NCBI GenBank assembly: GCA_963781785.1
Contig: CAWAHD010000005.1
Coordinates: 1,240,001-1,304,000, forward strand
Length of the DNA stretch: 64,000 nucleotides
Direction of reading: 5' to 3'
Source of the DNA: CAWAHD01 sp963781785
Lineage (GTDB): Bacteria > Planctomycetota > Planctomycetia > Isosphaerales > Isosphaeraceae
Shown one piece after another: positions 1 to 8,785 of this stretch. Both the position numbers and the translations under genes were made by a program. Under the pieces are notes generated by a model. That model saw only the letters and a list, made by a program, of their open reading frames with translations, made no database searches and had not been told where the DNA came from. Within the stretch, counting starts at the first letter, position 1; each line of letters starts with the position of its first letter.

Positions 1-782
1 GTCCGCACGAGACATGGCACCGGGTTGATCGAGCGCTTCGTGAGGGCCTCCGAGGTCTGCCCGGTGGCTCCTCGCTGCCGAACCTACTCACGGCGCGGCG
101 CCGTCCGGAACCGGACGCGCCCTCCGCAACTGACCGAGCAGCGGGTGCTGCGCTGGGCCGACTCACACCACACGCGCACCGGCAAGTGGCCAGCGGCCAC
201 ATCGGGGCCGATCCCCGAGGCCGTTGGCGAGAACTGGCAGAATGTCGAGCACGCGCTCCGGGCCGGTCTGCGCAGCTACCCGGCGGCTCGTCAATCGCCC
301 GGCTGCTCGCCGAGCGGCGCGGCGCTCGAAATCTCAAGGATCTGCCGCAGCTCTCCGTGGATCAGATCCTTTGCTGGGCAGACGCCCATCATGTGCGGAC
401 CGGGAAATGGCCGAAGTACCACTCGGGGGCCTTGGCCGAGGCCCCCGGCGAGACCTGGGCAGCGATTTCTTTCGCACTCACGAACGGCACTCGTGGCCTG
501 TCCGGCGGCTCCTCGCTCGCGCGTCTGCTCCAACAGGAGAGGGGAACGCGAAACCAGCGCGATCTTCCACGATTTTGCGAACCGGAGATCCTGGCGTGGG
601 CCGACTCCCACCGCGCGCGTCACGGCAAGCGGCCATCTTACTACTCTGGCCCAATCCCCGAAGCGCCGGGCGAAACTTGGCTCCGGGTGAATGCCGCTCT
701 GTGTTTCGGCTTGCGAGGACTGCCGGGCGGCACATCCCTCTCGCGTCTGCTGGAGGCGCGACGGAGGGATAGGGAGGCCTGA
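1..782 (+). CDS. C-terminal part of a 74-residue tandem-repeat protein (partial, frameshifted)
   Basis: The gene enters from the left edge and ends at the TGA at 780-782. It is a tandem repeat of about 222 bp (74 residues) with the consensus WADxHHxRTGKWP, SGxIxEAPGETW, then GLRGLPGGSSLxRLL. The GETW-type codons sit at 9, 229, 450 and 672, giving spacings of 220, 221 and 222 bp. The first two units have therefore lost 2 and 1 bp, and the reading frame goes from frame 3 to frame 1 near 105 and back to frame 3 near 285. No catalytic motif or membrane segment is visible. The function is unknown; a DNA- or protein-binding repeat is possible but this is only inference. The matching net loss of 3 bp fits either assembly indels or compensated real frameshifts. 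Confidence 0.6.
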   Translation, partial: PHETWHRVDRALREGLRGLPGGSSLPNLLTARRRPEPDAPSATDRAAGAALGRLTPHAHRQVASGHIGADPRGRWRELAECRARAPGRSAQLPGGSSIARLLAERRGARNLKDLPQLSVDQILCWADAHHVRTGKWPKYHSGALAEAPGETWAAISFALTNGTRGLSGGSSLARLLQQERGTRNQRDLPRFCEPEILAWADSHRARHGKRPSYYSGPIPEAPGETWLRVNAALCFGLRGLPGGTSLSRLLEARRRDREA

Positions 783-815
783 GAAATCGGTAACCAGCAG
801 AACTCGTTCTGATTC

Positions 816-1748
816 CTATGTGGCCAGCTTCTTTTGCCCGAACCGTTCGCCGTGCCGGACCACGAAGTCCCGCACGCTGGTTGCCGGCCTACCCGTGATC
901 TTCTCGACATCGGACGTCAACCGGTCGTACCGATTATCGGCGTGGAGGCGGGCCATCGTGCTGATATGCTCAAACAGGTGGTCGGGCAAATGGCGAGAGC
1001 GAAGCTCCTGGTCGCGCCACTCGACGAATGGCACATCAACGTAAGTGACGGTTCGGCCGAGTGCGGCGGAGTACTCCGCCGCCATGGCATTCATGTCCTC
1101 TGATCGTGGGCCGGTCAGCTCGTAGACCTTGCCGGCGTGACCGGCCGGACTGGCCAGAATGGTCGCGATGACCTCAGCCACGTCCCGGGCGTCGATGGGC
1201 GACGTTTTCCCGGCGCCGAAGGGGAGCCGGATCGTGGAGTCCCGGGCAATCGATTCGGCAGCCCAGTCCAGAAAGAAGGGATGCTGGAGAAACGCCGTCG
1301 CTCGGACGTGGACCACCGGCAACCCCGACCAGTTCAACACCTGCTCCCCGAGCCAATGCTGCCGTTGCTGAGGGGAATCGGTCATCGCGGTCAGGCTCAT
1401 TTGCGACACGGTTATCTGCGAGATGTTGACCAGCACCTCCAGGTCACCGCGGTCGCGGGCGACAGCGGCCGTCGTTACCGTCGCCTCCAAGTAGGGCGCA
1501 GACACGCTCATACCGAAGTACATGCGACGGCAACCCGTCAGAGCAAACGAGACGTCCCCGGCACAGGTCAGGTCGCCGACAACGACCTCGGCGCCGATCG
1601 CTCGCAACGCGTCGGCACGTTCATCATCACGCCGAACCAGCGCACGCACGGCAAGGCCGCGCTGACGAAGAATTGCAACGATCTCATGACCGACTCCGCC
1701 AACGCGTCCCGCAGCGCCTGTGACGAGAATCGGAGCGTTGATTGACAT
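816..1748 (-). CDS. NmrA-family NAD(P)-binding protein
   Basis: This is a Rossmann-fold protein of about 310 residues. It starts at the ATG of MSINAPILVTGAAGRVG; the open frame extends further upstream, but only with low-complexity residues. The N-terminal GAAGRVG glycine motif and the following strand ending in VRRDDERADAL fit an atypical SDR of the NmrA/TMR type, which bind NAD(P) as redox sensors or quinone reductases. The C-terminal part (DVAEVIATILASPAGHAGKVYELTGP) is typical of the family. It lies 249 bp downstream of a marR gene on the same strand, an arrangement common for electrophile- or quinone-responsive pairs. The substrate cannot be told from sequence. Confidence 0.85.
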   Translation of the reverse strand: MSINAPILVTGAAGRVGGVGHEIVAILRQRGLAVRALVRRDDERADALRAIGAEVVVGDLTCAGDVSFALTGCRRMYFGMSVSAPYLEATVTTAAVARDRGDLEVLVNISQITVSQMSLTAMTDSPQQRQHWLGEQVLNWSGLPVVHVRATAFLQHPFFLDWAAESIARDSTIRLPFGAGKTSPIDARDVAEVIATILASPAGHAGKVYELTGPRSEDMNAMAAEYSAALGRTVTYVDVPFVEWRDQELRSRHLPDHLFEHISTMARLHADNRYDRLTSDVEKITGRPATSVRDFVVRHGERFGQKKLAT

Positions 1749-1845
1749 GAATGCGACTCCAATCTGGGAAGCGAACGGGGCGTCGCTCGGAACTGGTGCG
1801 CGGCCGGGTGTGCGCTCACCGGTTTGCCTCAACCGGCGAGCACCA

Positions 1846-2004
1846 TCAGCGAGTGGCCGCGGTCGCCAGATCGTCCAGTTTCTGGTCGAGTGCGGCGGCC
1901 ATCCGGTTGACCCGCTCGTCCCCGAACTGGCCGAAGAGGGACGAGGGACGGTCGTACTCGATGCACGTCTTGCCCTCACCTAAATGGCCGACAATTTCAA
2001 GCAC
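1846..2004 (-). CDS. Possible small protein translationally coupled to marR
   Basis: A GTG at 2002-2004 overlaps the marR stop codon and opens a 52-residue frame beginning VLEIVGHLGEGK and ending in an amphipathic stretch, RVNRMAAALDQKLDDLATA. It fills most of the gap between marR and nmrA. I do not recognise the family. The overlap and the protein-like composition are the only support, so it may be spurious or a remnant. Confidence 0.25.
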   Translation of the reverse strand: MLEIVGHLGEGKTCIEYDRPSSLFGQFGDERVNRMAAALDQKLDDLATAATR

Positions 2005-2440
2005 CGGCCGTTCGCCGCGTGATCTCCGGGAGGATCGCCATGAGGTGGTGCCATGCCCCCTGGGGCAGGAGCGCCTGCATTCGCGTCTGCCCGCGCTCCC
2101 ACGCGGGGCGGGCCGCCGCCAGCTTGGCGGTCCCGGCCTTGGTGATCGTGACCAGCTTCTCGCGGCGGTCATCCCCGCTCTTGACTGCGATCCAGTGAGC
2201 GTCCAGGAGCGGCCGGAGGTTGCGCGTGAGCGTTGTCTCGTCGAGCGCCGTCAGCCCGCTCAGGTCGCCCTGCCGGACCGGGCCGGCCCTCCCAATCACC
2301 CGGAGCAGGGAATACTGGGTGGCGCGCAGGCCGACGCCGCGAAGCTCGTCGTCGTACAGCCGGCTGACAGCCCGCGACGCTTGACGCAGGGCGTTGCAAA
2401 GGCAAGGTGCCGACGCAGGGTCTTCGCGCTCAGTGCTCAT
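1997..2440 (-). CDS. MarR-family winged-helix transcriptional regulator
   Basis: The product is a 147-residue protein of normal MarR length. The core runs CNALRQASRAVSRLYDDELRGVGLRATQYSLLRVI, then the HTH and wing (QGDLSGLTALDETTLTRNLRPL, GDDRREKLVTITKAG). The acidic/basic DDRREK turn is the wing signature of the family. It is followed on the same strand by an nmrA-like gene that it probably controls. The ATG is only 6 bp from a strong promoter -10 box, so the message is probably leaderless and autoregulation through the overlapping dyad is likely (inference). Confidence 0.9.
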   Translation of the reverse strand: MSTEREDPASAPCLCNALRQASRAVSRLYDDELRGVGLRATQYSLLRVIGRAGPVRQGDLSGLTALDETTLTRNLRPLLDAHWIAVKSGDDRREKLVTITKAGTAKLAAARPAWERGQTRMQALLPQGAWHHLMAILPEITRRTAGA

Positions 2441-2475
2441 ACTAGATGTATATGCAGCGAATCCGCCGTTGTCAA
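2441..2475 (-). promoter_or_regulatory. Sigma70-type promoter of marR, probably leaderless
   Basis: Read on the minus strand, TTGACA (2475-2470) is separated by exactly 17 bp from TATACA (2452-2447), and the marR ATG begins 6 bp later. A loose dyad (TGCATA ... TATGAGCA) covers the -10 box and the start codon and could be a MarR operator. Promoters this close to the E. coli consensus were not seen elsewhere in the window. Confidence 0.65.
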
Positions 2476-2579
2476 GGGGTGCGCTGCGATGCTAAACGTA
2501 TCACGAGCTCAACGGAAGCAATGCGCGGGAGCAGATCGGGCCAGAGCCGCTCAAGCGGACAGTGGTGCTTACGCATCCC

Positions 2580-3023
2580 ATGAACACACAAAAACCGAAG
2601 CGATCCTCGGGGCCCGCCGGGCCGGCTACCTACGAGACGGTCCGCGAAATCGCGCGCGAGCTACCAGGCGTGGTGGAGGGCGTTTCCTACGGGACCCCGG
2701 CGTTCCGGGTGGGAAAGAGCTTGTTCGTGCGACAGCACCAGGACGGAATATCACTCGTGATCAAGATCGACACCGACGAGCGCGCGATGAGGATCCGGGC
2801 CGACCCGGATACGTTCTACATCACGGACCACTATCTCAATTATCCGTGGATGCTTGTGCGGCTCTCGAAAGTCGACGTGGACGATCTCCGGGAGCTGCTC
2901 AATGACGCGTGGCGGCTGAGTGCGCCCCAGCGTCTCCTCGACGCCCACGATGGGGTCGAGAAGAAAGCGAACCGTGATCGGCCACAGCGTCCAGGTCGAC
3001 GTCGGCCGAAGGCGGGTGGGTGA
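2580..3023 (+). CDS. MmcQ/YjbR family protein
   Basis: This is a 147-residue protein, starting at MNTQKPKRSS. It carries the YjbR fold hallmarks: an N-terminal helix (YETVREIARELPGVVEGVSYGTPAFRVGKSLFVR), then strands ending VIKIDTDERAMRIRADPDTFYITDHYLNYPWMLVRL, then the VDVDDLRELLNDAWRLSAP helix. Members have a double-wing DNA-binding-like fold but their role is poorly defined. The C-terminus is a short basic tail. It is transcribed divergently from marR, with a 140-bp spacer between them. Confidence 0.85.
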   Translation: MNTQKPKRSSGPAGPATYETVREIARELPGVVEGVSYGTPAFRVGKSLFVRQHQDGISLVIKIDTDERAMRIRADPDTFYITDHYLNYPWMLVRLSKVDVDDLRELLNDAWRLSAPQRLLDAHDGVEKKANRDRPQRPGRRRPKAGG

Positions 3024-3154
3024 AACCGGGTGATCGTGATGTCAGGCCCAGCGCGTCGCCCCGGGGGATTGCCGCGCGTGCAGGCCGGATGTACGATTCG
3101 GTTAAGACATCTCCCGTCCTCTCCGTCACGCATCCGTGATGAAAGGAACGCGCC

Positions 3155-5015
3155 ATGGGTACAACGAACGATACCTCGCGCAGCCGGAATGTCCTCGAAG
3201 GAGGCGGAATCCGGCTGCGATCCGGCATGACGGGAGTGATCGCTTTCACCATCGCGACGGTCGCCGCGGCGGACGCCGTGTTCGCAAGAGCAGAGACCGA
3301 TCCCGGCAAGGTCGACCAGAAGGCTCTGGCCCAGGGGCGCGAGCTTTTTGTCCGCGAATGGCAACCGGGGGATTCACGCAGCCCCTCCGGTGACGGATTG
3401 GGCCCGGTTTACAACGACACCTCGTGCGTGGCCTGTCACAATCTGGGCGGCACCGGCGGCGGCGGATCAACGAACAAGAACGTTCAGATCGTCACGGCAA
3501 CGCCCGTCATCGAACGGAATTCGCCCTTCGATCTCGGCGTGCCGGTAACGGCGGCGCGGCCGGACTCGAACAATGCGCTGGCCACCAACCAGTCTCCCAG
3601 AACGGGCCCCAACGAAGCGACACCGCAGAAGCTCGACACCGCCGCCCTCGTCAAAGCTCACCCCGGCTTCCGGACAGCCCGCAGCCTCGTCCTGCACCGA
3701 TTCGGCACCGTCGATCATTATGGGACCTGGCGCGGGAAATTCATGGGGATCGAAGACGGCTTCATGGGAGTCGAAGACGCCACCGTAAAAACGACGATAC
3801 AGAGTCTCCGCCAAACGGCCCGGGCCGACTTCTCGACGCGTCGCGAGCTCGTCCGGGCGGCAAGCGAGGTCGAATTGACGAGCGGTCATTTCAGGGTGAG
3901 AATCGATCAATTTGAGGTTCTCGGCTCGCAGCGTAATCCCACGGCTCTGTTCGGGTCAGGACTGATCGACGCGATCCCCGACAGCGCGATCGAGCAGGCC
4001 GCCCAGGCGAAATATCCGGGCTTTCCCGAAATCGCCGGCCGGGTCAGCACTCTCAAGGACAAGCGGATCGGCCGAATCGGCTGGAAAGGTCAGACGGCTT
4101 CGCTGGCCGCCTTTGTGTTGACGGCCTGCGCCGTCGAGCTGGGGCTGGAAGTGCCTGGCCATCATCAAGCAGGATCCCCCGACCAGCCGGACTACAAGGC
4201 CAAGGGCTTCGACCTGACTTCGGATCAATGCGACGCAGCTCGTCGCTTTTATTCGCGAGATCCCCAGGCCGGCGGAACAGGTTCCTGCCACGCCGAGGGA
4301 ATCCGCGGCGATCGCCTCGGGTCGCTCCCTGTTCGCCAGGATCGGCTGTGCGACTTGTCATGCGCCCAAGCTCGGTGACGTCGAGGGACTCTACAGCGAC
4401 CTTCTGCTCCACGACCTGGGCCCAGGTCTCGGCGACACCGGCCAGTACGGCACCTTCGACCCGAGCTCTTCCGAAGAAGAGATCATCGACGACCAGGGCC
4501 CGATTGCGAGCGCAATCGCCTGTCCCGAACCTCCGGCGGAAAGCGAAGTTGTCAAACGGTCCAGCCTTGCCGCAAGTCCCGCCGCGCCCACTCGGTCCCT
4601 CCCCGATTCGGCGCCTTCCCCGGAATCGCAACGAGAACCCACCCCGGCCGCCTCGTCACGATCGCGGCTCGTCGCAATGATAGGCATGTTCCCCATGTTC
4701 AGTCGCCCCGCAGCCAAGCGGCCCACCACCGGACCGGCGTCACGTTTGGAGTGGCGCACGCCCCCGCTCTGGGGCTTTCGCGACTCCGGGCCTTATCTGC
4801 ACGACGGCCGTGCCGCGACGCTCGACCAGGCCGTGGCCCTTCACCAGGGCGAGTCTCAGAAGATCGCCGTCGGGTTCTTCGAGCTCAGCGCGCACGAGCG
4901 CCGACAAATCGAGATGTTTCTCAAGACCCTGACGGCGCCGGCGACCGCAAACCTGGCAGACCGTCGGGCGATGCATTCTTCTGGCTCCCTCTCCTTGGGG
5001 AGAGGGCCGGGGTGA
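3155..5015 (+). CDS. DUF1111-type di-haem thiol-oxidoreductase-like protein (one frameshift near 4235)
   Basis: The N-terminus is a signal/anchor segment (MTGVIAFTIATVAAADAVFA). Two c-type haem sites are seen: CVACH near residue 92, and CATCH at 4347-4361, which lies in the next frame. The frame changes near 4235 inside FDLTSDQCDA, after which the sequence continues as LVAFIREIPRPAEQVPA. Later family motifs are present (LYSDLLLHDLGPGL, EWRTPPLWGF, YLHDGRAATLDQAVALH). A Ser/Pro-rich insert of about 60 residues sits between the two last motifs, longer than I expect for the family. The last residues and the stop come from an intergenic repeat, so the natural C-terminus may have been replaced. 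Such proteins are periplasmic electron carriers or peroxidase-like oxidoreductases. Confidence 0.8.
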
Positions 5016-5312
5016 CGGGCCAGCGCCACAGCAGACTGTCGGGCGATGCATTCTACTGGCTCCCTCGAAGGGGGCCAGGCGGGGCGGGGCCGGATCCCCT
5101 GGAGACCGAACACGGCCGACGACCAAGGAGCGAGCAGGAAAAGCTCCGCAAAATCGCCCTAACGCCCCGATCGCGGCCGCCCGCCAGGGAACGCTCGACA
5201 GCGTCTTCGATCAATTGGTAAAACAGTCTGAATGTCGAACTGAAAAACCAAAACCTGGGTACCCCAAACTGAAAACCGAAGACCGAAAACCGAACGCTCA
5301 AAACTGAAAATG
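4960..5312. repeat. Degenerate intergenic repeats
   Basis: Two near-identical stretches (CGTCGGGCGATGCATTCT followed by TGGCTCCCTC) occur at about 4972 and 5038. The first continues into a CTCCTTGGGGAGAGGG hairpin. At 5223-5312 there is a low-complexity run of AAACTGAAAACCGAAGACCG-like words, similar in style to the runs at 37290-37345 and 43209-43350. No gene is apparent between the stop at 5015 and the phosphofructokinase start. Confidence 0.5.
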
Positions 5313-5321
5313 GAGTTTTCC

Positions 5322-6641
5322 ATGAGTCCTTCGTCTTCGCTCGCTGCGAGCTCTTCGAACGTTCCCGGCGCGATCAAACGCGTGGCGATCCTGTTTGCGG
5401 GTGGGCCGGCGCCCGCGGCCAACGCGGTGATCTCGACGGCCGCCGCCTCGTTCCGCCGGCACGGCATCGAGGTGATCGGCATCTTGCACGGGTATGCGCA
5501 CCTCGCCGATTTCAGTGACGACCACCCGATGGTGGAAGGCCGCGATTTTATCGTCCTGAACCAGTCCAACCTGAGGCGCACGCGCGAACACGCGCGGAAT
5601 CTTGATCGGAACCTCGCGGACTAACCCGGCCAAGGAAATTTCTCAGCCGAGCCACCTTGCCGATCCCGAACGGACCAGCCAGCTCCGAAATGTCCATCGA
5701 GCACTCAGCTCCCTGGGTGTCAACGCCCTGGTGTCGATCGGTGGCGACGACACCTTGAAGACGGCCAACAAGTTCAAGCGATTTCAGGAGTACCTGCCTG
5801 ATGATGAGCCACGAATCGCGGTCGTCCATGTGCCCAAGACAATCGACAACGACTACCGGGGCATCGACTTCACGTTCGGCTACTTCACTGCGGTCGAGAC
5901 CCTGGCCAGCGAGGTCCGCAACCTGCTGGCCGACGCGGAAGCGGGACGGATGTACTTCCTGGTCGAGACGATGGGCCGCAGCGCCGGCTGGCTCGCATAT
6001 GGCGCGGCGATCGCGAGCGAGGCCAGCCTGGTGCTGAGCGTCGAAGACCTGGTCGGCGAGCTGGTCAGCGAGGAATCCGTCACCGACCCCAAGACCGGCG
6101 CCGCCAGCACGCGGAAAATCATGAACCTCGATAAGGTCGTCGGTATCATCGTCGGGGGGATGATCGGCGCGAGAGCGAGGGCAAGGAATTTGGCGTCATC
6201 GTGCTGGCGGAGGGCCTCGCCCAGTTCATGCCAGCGCAATATCTCGAAGGAGTGAAATTCGACGATCATGGGAATATCTCGCTGTCCCAGACCAACCTGG
6301 CGCGGAATATGACCAGGCTGGTGGAGGCGGAATATGAAAAGCGCCAGGGCAAGAAGCGGCGCGTTACCGGCTTGCAGCTCGGGTACGAGGCGCGGTGTGC
6401 CCTGCCCCACGCCTTCGACGTCATCCTGGGCAGCCAGCTCGGCGTCGGCGCCTACCGCGCGCTCGTCGAAAACCATGCCGACGGCGTCTTGATCTCCGTC
6501 TCAGGCCAGCTCAACCTCAACTATGTCCCGTTCGACACGCTGATCGACCCCGAAACTCTCGTGACCGTCGTGCGGTTCATCCAGCCAGGCTCGGATTTCC
6601 AGCGGCTGGCCCGGTTCCTGGAGAACTACCCGCACGACTGA
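5322..6641 (+). CDS. Pyrophosphate-type 6-phosphofructokinase (two frameshifts)
   Basis: This enzyme phosphorylates fructose 6-phosphate in glycolysis. The segments in order are VAILFAGGPAPAANAVI, GILIGTSRTNP, ALVSIGGDDTLKTANKF, VPKTIDNDYRGID, FLVETMGRSAGWLAYGAA, and a C-terminal part from LAEGLAQFMPAQYLEG to FLENYPHD. GGDD in place of GGDG, together with Lys before TIDND, is the signature of PPi-dependent rather than ATP-dependent enzymes. The frame changes near 5590 (into GILIGTSR) and near 6165 (after GGMIGARA), and the three pieces make one full-length protein. The ATG at 5322 has GGAG six bases upstream and is preferred to the ATG at 5310. Confidence 0.85.
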
Positions 6642-6749
6642 CCCTCGTTGCCGGGTCGAGAAAGTCTGGCCATTCGCGGCATTCGCTGCAACGCTGCGTC
6701 GCCATGCCACCAGCCGTCGGTGGTTGAACCGGCTGACGACTCTTCCGGA

Positions 6750-7994
6750 TCAGGTTTTGGTGCCGGTGCTCCCCGCCGGCTGCAGCGAGGTACTCACCAG
6801 CATCCCGTCGACATAGGTATAAGAGATCGTGCCGCTCCACCCGGTCGGAGTCGTGCCTGGCATCGCTGCGTGCGCGCTGGCCGCTTTCGCGGAAGCGCCA
6901 AACAGGCCTGCGAGTTTAGTGCCGATCGGTGACCCGATGCCGGAGCACGGATCGGGGCCGGGGCCAGCCTTGAAGAAGCCGTTGTTGCCCACGGTGATGT
7001 CGTTAAAGCAGGTCTGGTTCGCCCACAATTTGGGCGTGATGAACCCCAGCTTGGTCCCGAACGAGGCAAACAGACCCGCGATGAGCGGCGCGACCGCACT
7101 CGTGCCGCCTTCTTGCTGGGTCGCACCATGGACGACAATGAGGTAGCCGGTATTCGGGTCGGCGTCGGCCGCCAGGTCCGGCACCATCCGCCCCTTGTGA
7201 CCGGCCGGCACCCCTGTCTGCCAGGACGGCGCGGGAAACGTGCGCGAGAAGCCGCCGCCGGTCCCTTCGCCGTTGGTCTTTCCGGGCACATTGTTCCAGA
7301 CGGTTTCCTTCGTGGGGGTCTTGCTGGTGCCGCCGCAGCCGATCACGTGCGGGCAGGAGGACGGAACATCGACGTTCGTCGGCGTCGGCCCGCCGTCGCT
7401 GGAATCGTTGTCGCCGGAGGCGGCGAACACGACCATGCCGGCGGACGTTGCGGCCTGGGCCGCCGCCTCCATCGTGAGGGCGGATTTGCCCCAGATGGCT
7501 TCGTCAGACCCCCACGAGATCGAGCACACATCACAGCCATCGGCCGTCGCCTTCTGCACGGCCGGCGCAATGTCGCCCGCCCAGTAAACGCGGATGACCG
7601 CCGGCTTGCCGGTCGCAACAAAGTACGCGGCAGCCGCAACCTGAATGTCGAGTGCCACCTCGAAATCGGGATCTTGCGGGTCACCGATGTGCTGATTCGG
7701 GCTGTTCGTGGTCCCGTCAACCGAAACGTCGGTAATCTGCGGCAGCGGCTGGCCGATTGACTTGAAAAACGCGTCCATATCCGACTGCACCCAGCCGCCG
7801 CCAAGCTCGACGATCGCAATGACCCCGCCCCCAGTGAGGTTGGTCGGCCAGTTATAGGCTTTGCAGAGATCGGGTACGGCCCACGGGCCCACGCCCGCCG
7901 CGGTGCGAGCGGCCGTTTGCCGTTTGATCCTCTTGAAATAAGGCTTGCATTTCAAGTCTGTCGCATGCTTCTTCGCTTGCCGGGAAATGCTCAT
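6750..7994 (-). CDS. Sedolisin-family serine-carboxyl peptidase (S53), short N-terminus
   Basis: This is an S53 acid endopeptidase-like protein of 414 residues. E112 and D116 lie in DFEVALDIQ, with the E-x3-D spacing of the family. S299 is in EGGTSAVAPLIAGL, the oxyanion region is CSISWGSDE near residue 160, and the C-terminal calcium loop reads FNDITVGNNGFFKAGPGPDP. Only about 40 basic residues precede the catalytic domain. There is no recognisable activation pro-domain and no clear signal peptide, so either it is synthesised without one or the start lies elsewhere. It is a different branch from the S53 gene at 8786. It lies convergent to the phosphofructokinase. Confidence 0.85.
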   Translation of the reverse strand: MSISRQAKKHATDLKCKPYFKRIKRQTAARTAAGVGPWAVPDLCKAYNWPTNLTGGGVIAIVELGGGWVQSDMDAFFKSIGQPLPQITDVSVDGTTNSPNQHIGDPQDPDFEVALDIQVAAAAYFVATGKPAVIRVYWAGDIAPAVQKATADGCDVCSISWGSDEAIWGKSALTMEAAAQAATSAGMVVFAASGDNDSSDGGPTPTNVDVPSSCPHVIGCGGTSKTPTKETVWNNVPGKTNGEGTGGGFSRTFPAPSWQTGVPAGHKGRMVPDLAADADPNTGYLIVVHGATQQEGGTSAVAPLIAGLFASFGTKLGFITPKLWANQTCFNDITVGNNGFFKAGPGPDPCSGIGSPIGTKLAGLFGASAKAASAHAAMPGTTPTGWSGTISYTYVDGMLVSTSLQPAGSTGTKT

Positions 7995-8129
7995 CGCGGT
8001 GCCTCACAGGAAGAAGGTCGAGATCACGCCCGGCGTCCCACCGGGCGGCGTAGCAAAGACGCACTGATCAAATCAAGAAAGGTCGACGGGAAAGATTATT
8101 ACCGTCACACGTCGGGATAGAAAGAAAAA

Positions 8130-8435
8130 TCAGACCTCCACCCAAACTTCGTCCCCTCTCAGCTCGCATCGGAACCGGTGCACGCGCTCGCCTCCCATCG
8201 TGGTACAGCGCCCGTCCTCCAATCGGAACCGCCAGTGATGGAGCGGGCACACGACTTCCCGGTTTTCCACCCACCCATGCCCGAGCGAACCGCCCGAGTG
8301 GGGGCAACGCCCGGAAAGCGCCACCAGCTCGCCGCCTATCCGGAAAACACCCAGGCGCATTCCAGCCGCGTCCAGCGACCGGCCGCCACCGTCAGCGATG
8401 TCGTCGATACGGCAAACTGCCACCCATTCGGGCAT
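8130..8435 (-). CDS. Rieske [2Fe-2S] ferredoxin (NirD/BphF-like)
   Basis: This is a small soluble Rieske protein of about 101 residues starting at MPEWVAVCRIDDI. The cluster ligands are CPHSGG and CPLHHWRF, matching C-x-H and C-x2-H. The order of strands fits the small-subunit/ferredoxin type used by nitrite reductases or ring hydroxylases. No partner oxygenase is adjacent, so the redox partner is unknown. A 56-bp element shared with position 19048 lies about 40 bp upstream. Confidence 0.85.
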   Translation of the reverse strand: MPEWVAVCRIDDIADGGGRSLDAAGMRLGVFRIGGELVALSGRCPHSGGSLGHGWVENREVVCPLHHWRFRLEDGRCTTMGGERVHRFRCELRGDEVWVEV

Positions 8436-8472
8436 TCTATTCAGCCCTCGCCAGGCAGCGAAGCTCCGACTA

Positions 8473-8528
8473 CGCAGAATCTGGGACTCGCGTCCGAGGC
8501 TCACTCCCTATTGGATTCTACCGTAATG
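8473..8528. repeat. 56-bp dispersed element, copy 1
   Basis: About 85 % of the bases match 19048-19103 in the same orientation. The conserved core is GCGTCCGAGGCTCA then TCCCTATT and GATTCTACC. Here it sits upstream of the minus-strand Rieske gene and about 260 bp before the plus-strand S53 gene. It may be a promoter-linked or mobile short repeat. Confidence 0.55.
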
Positions 8529-8785
8529 CGGCGCGACTCGCCCTCTTTGCGCGACTATTACGCCAGAGCATCCTGCCACGGTCATCGCCTCAGGATAACC
8601 TGTGATCTGCGCTGACCCTGGCTGTGTCTTTCTTTTGCATCCGCTCTGGTACCCGGCCTGTTCGTCCGATATCCTTAGGATTGCATTTTCCGCCCGGGTC
8701 GATTCTTCATCGTCGGTGTCGGCTTCGCCAGCGTTCTCAATCTAATCTCGCGCTCCAGGACTCGCATTCTTACGGAAGAGTCGTC

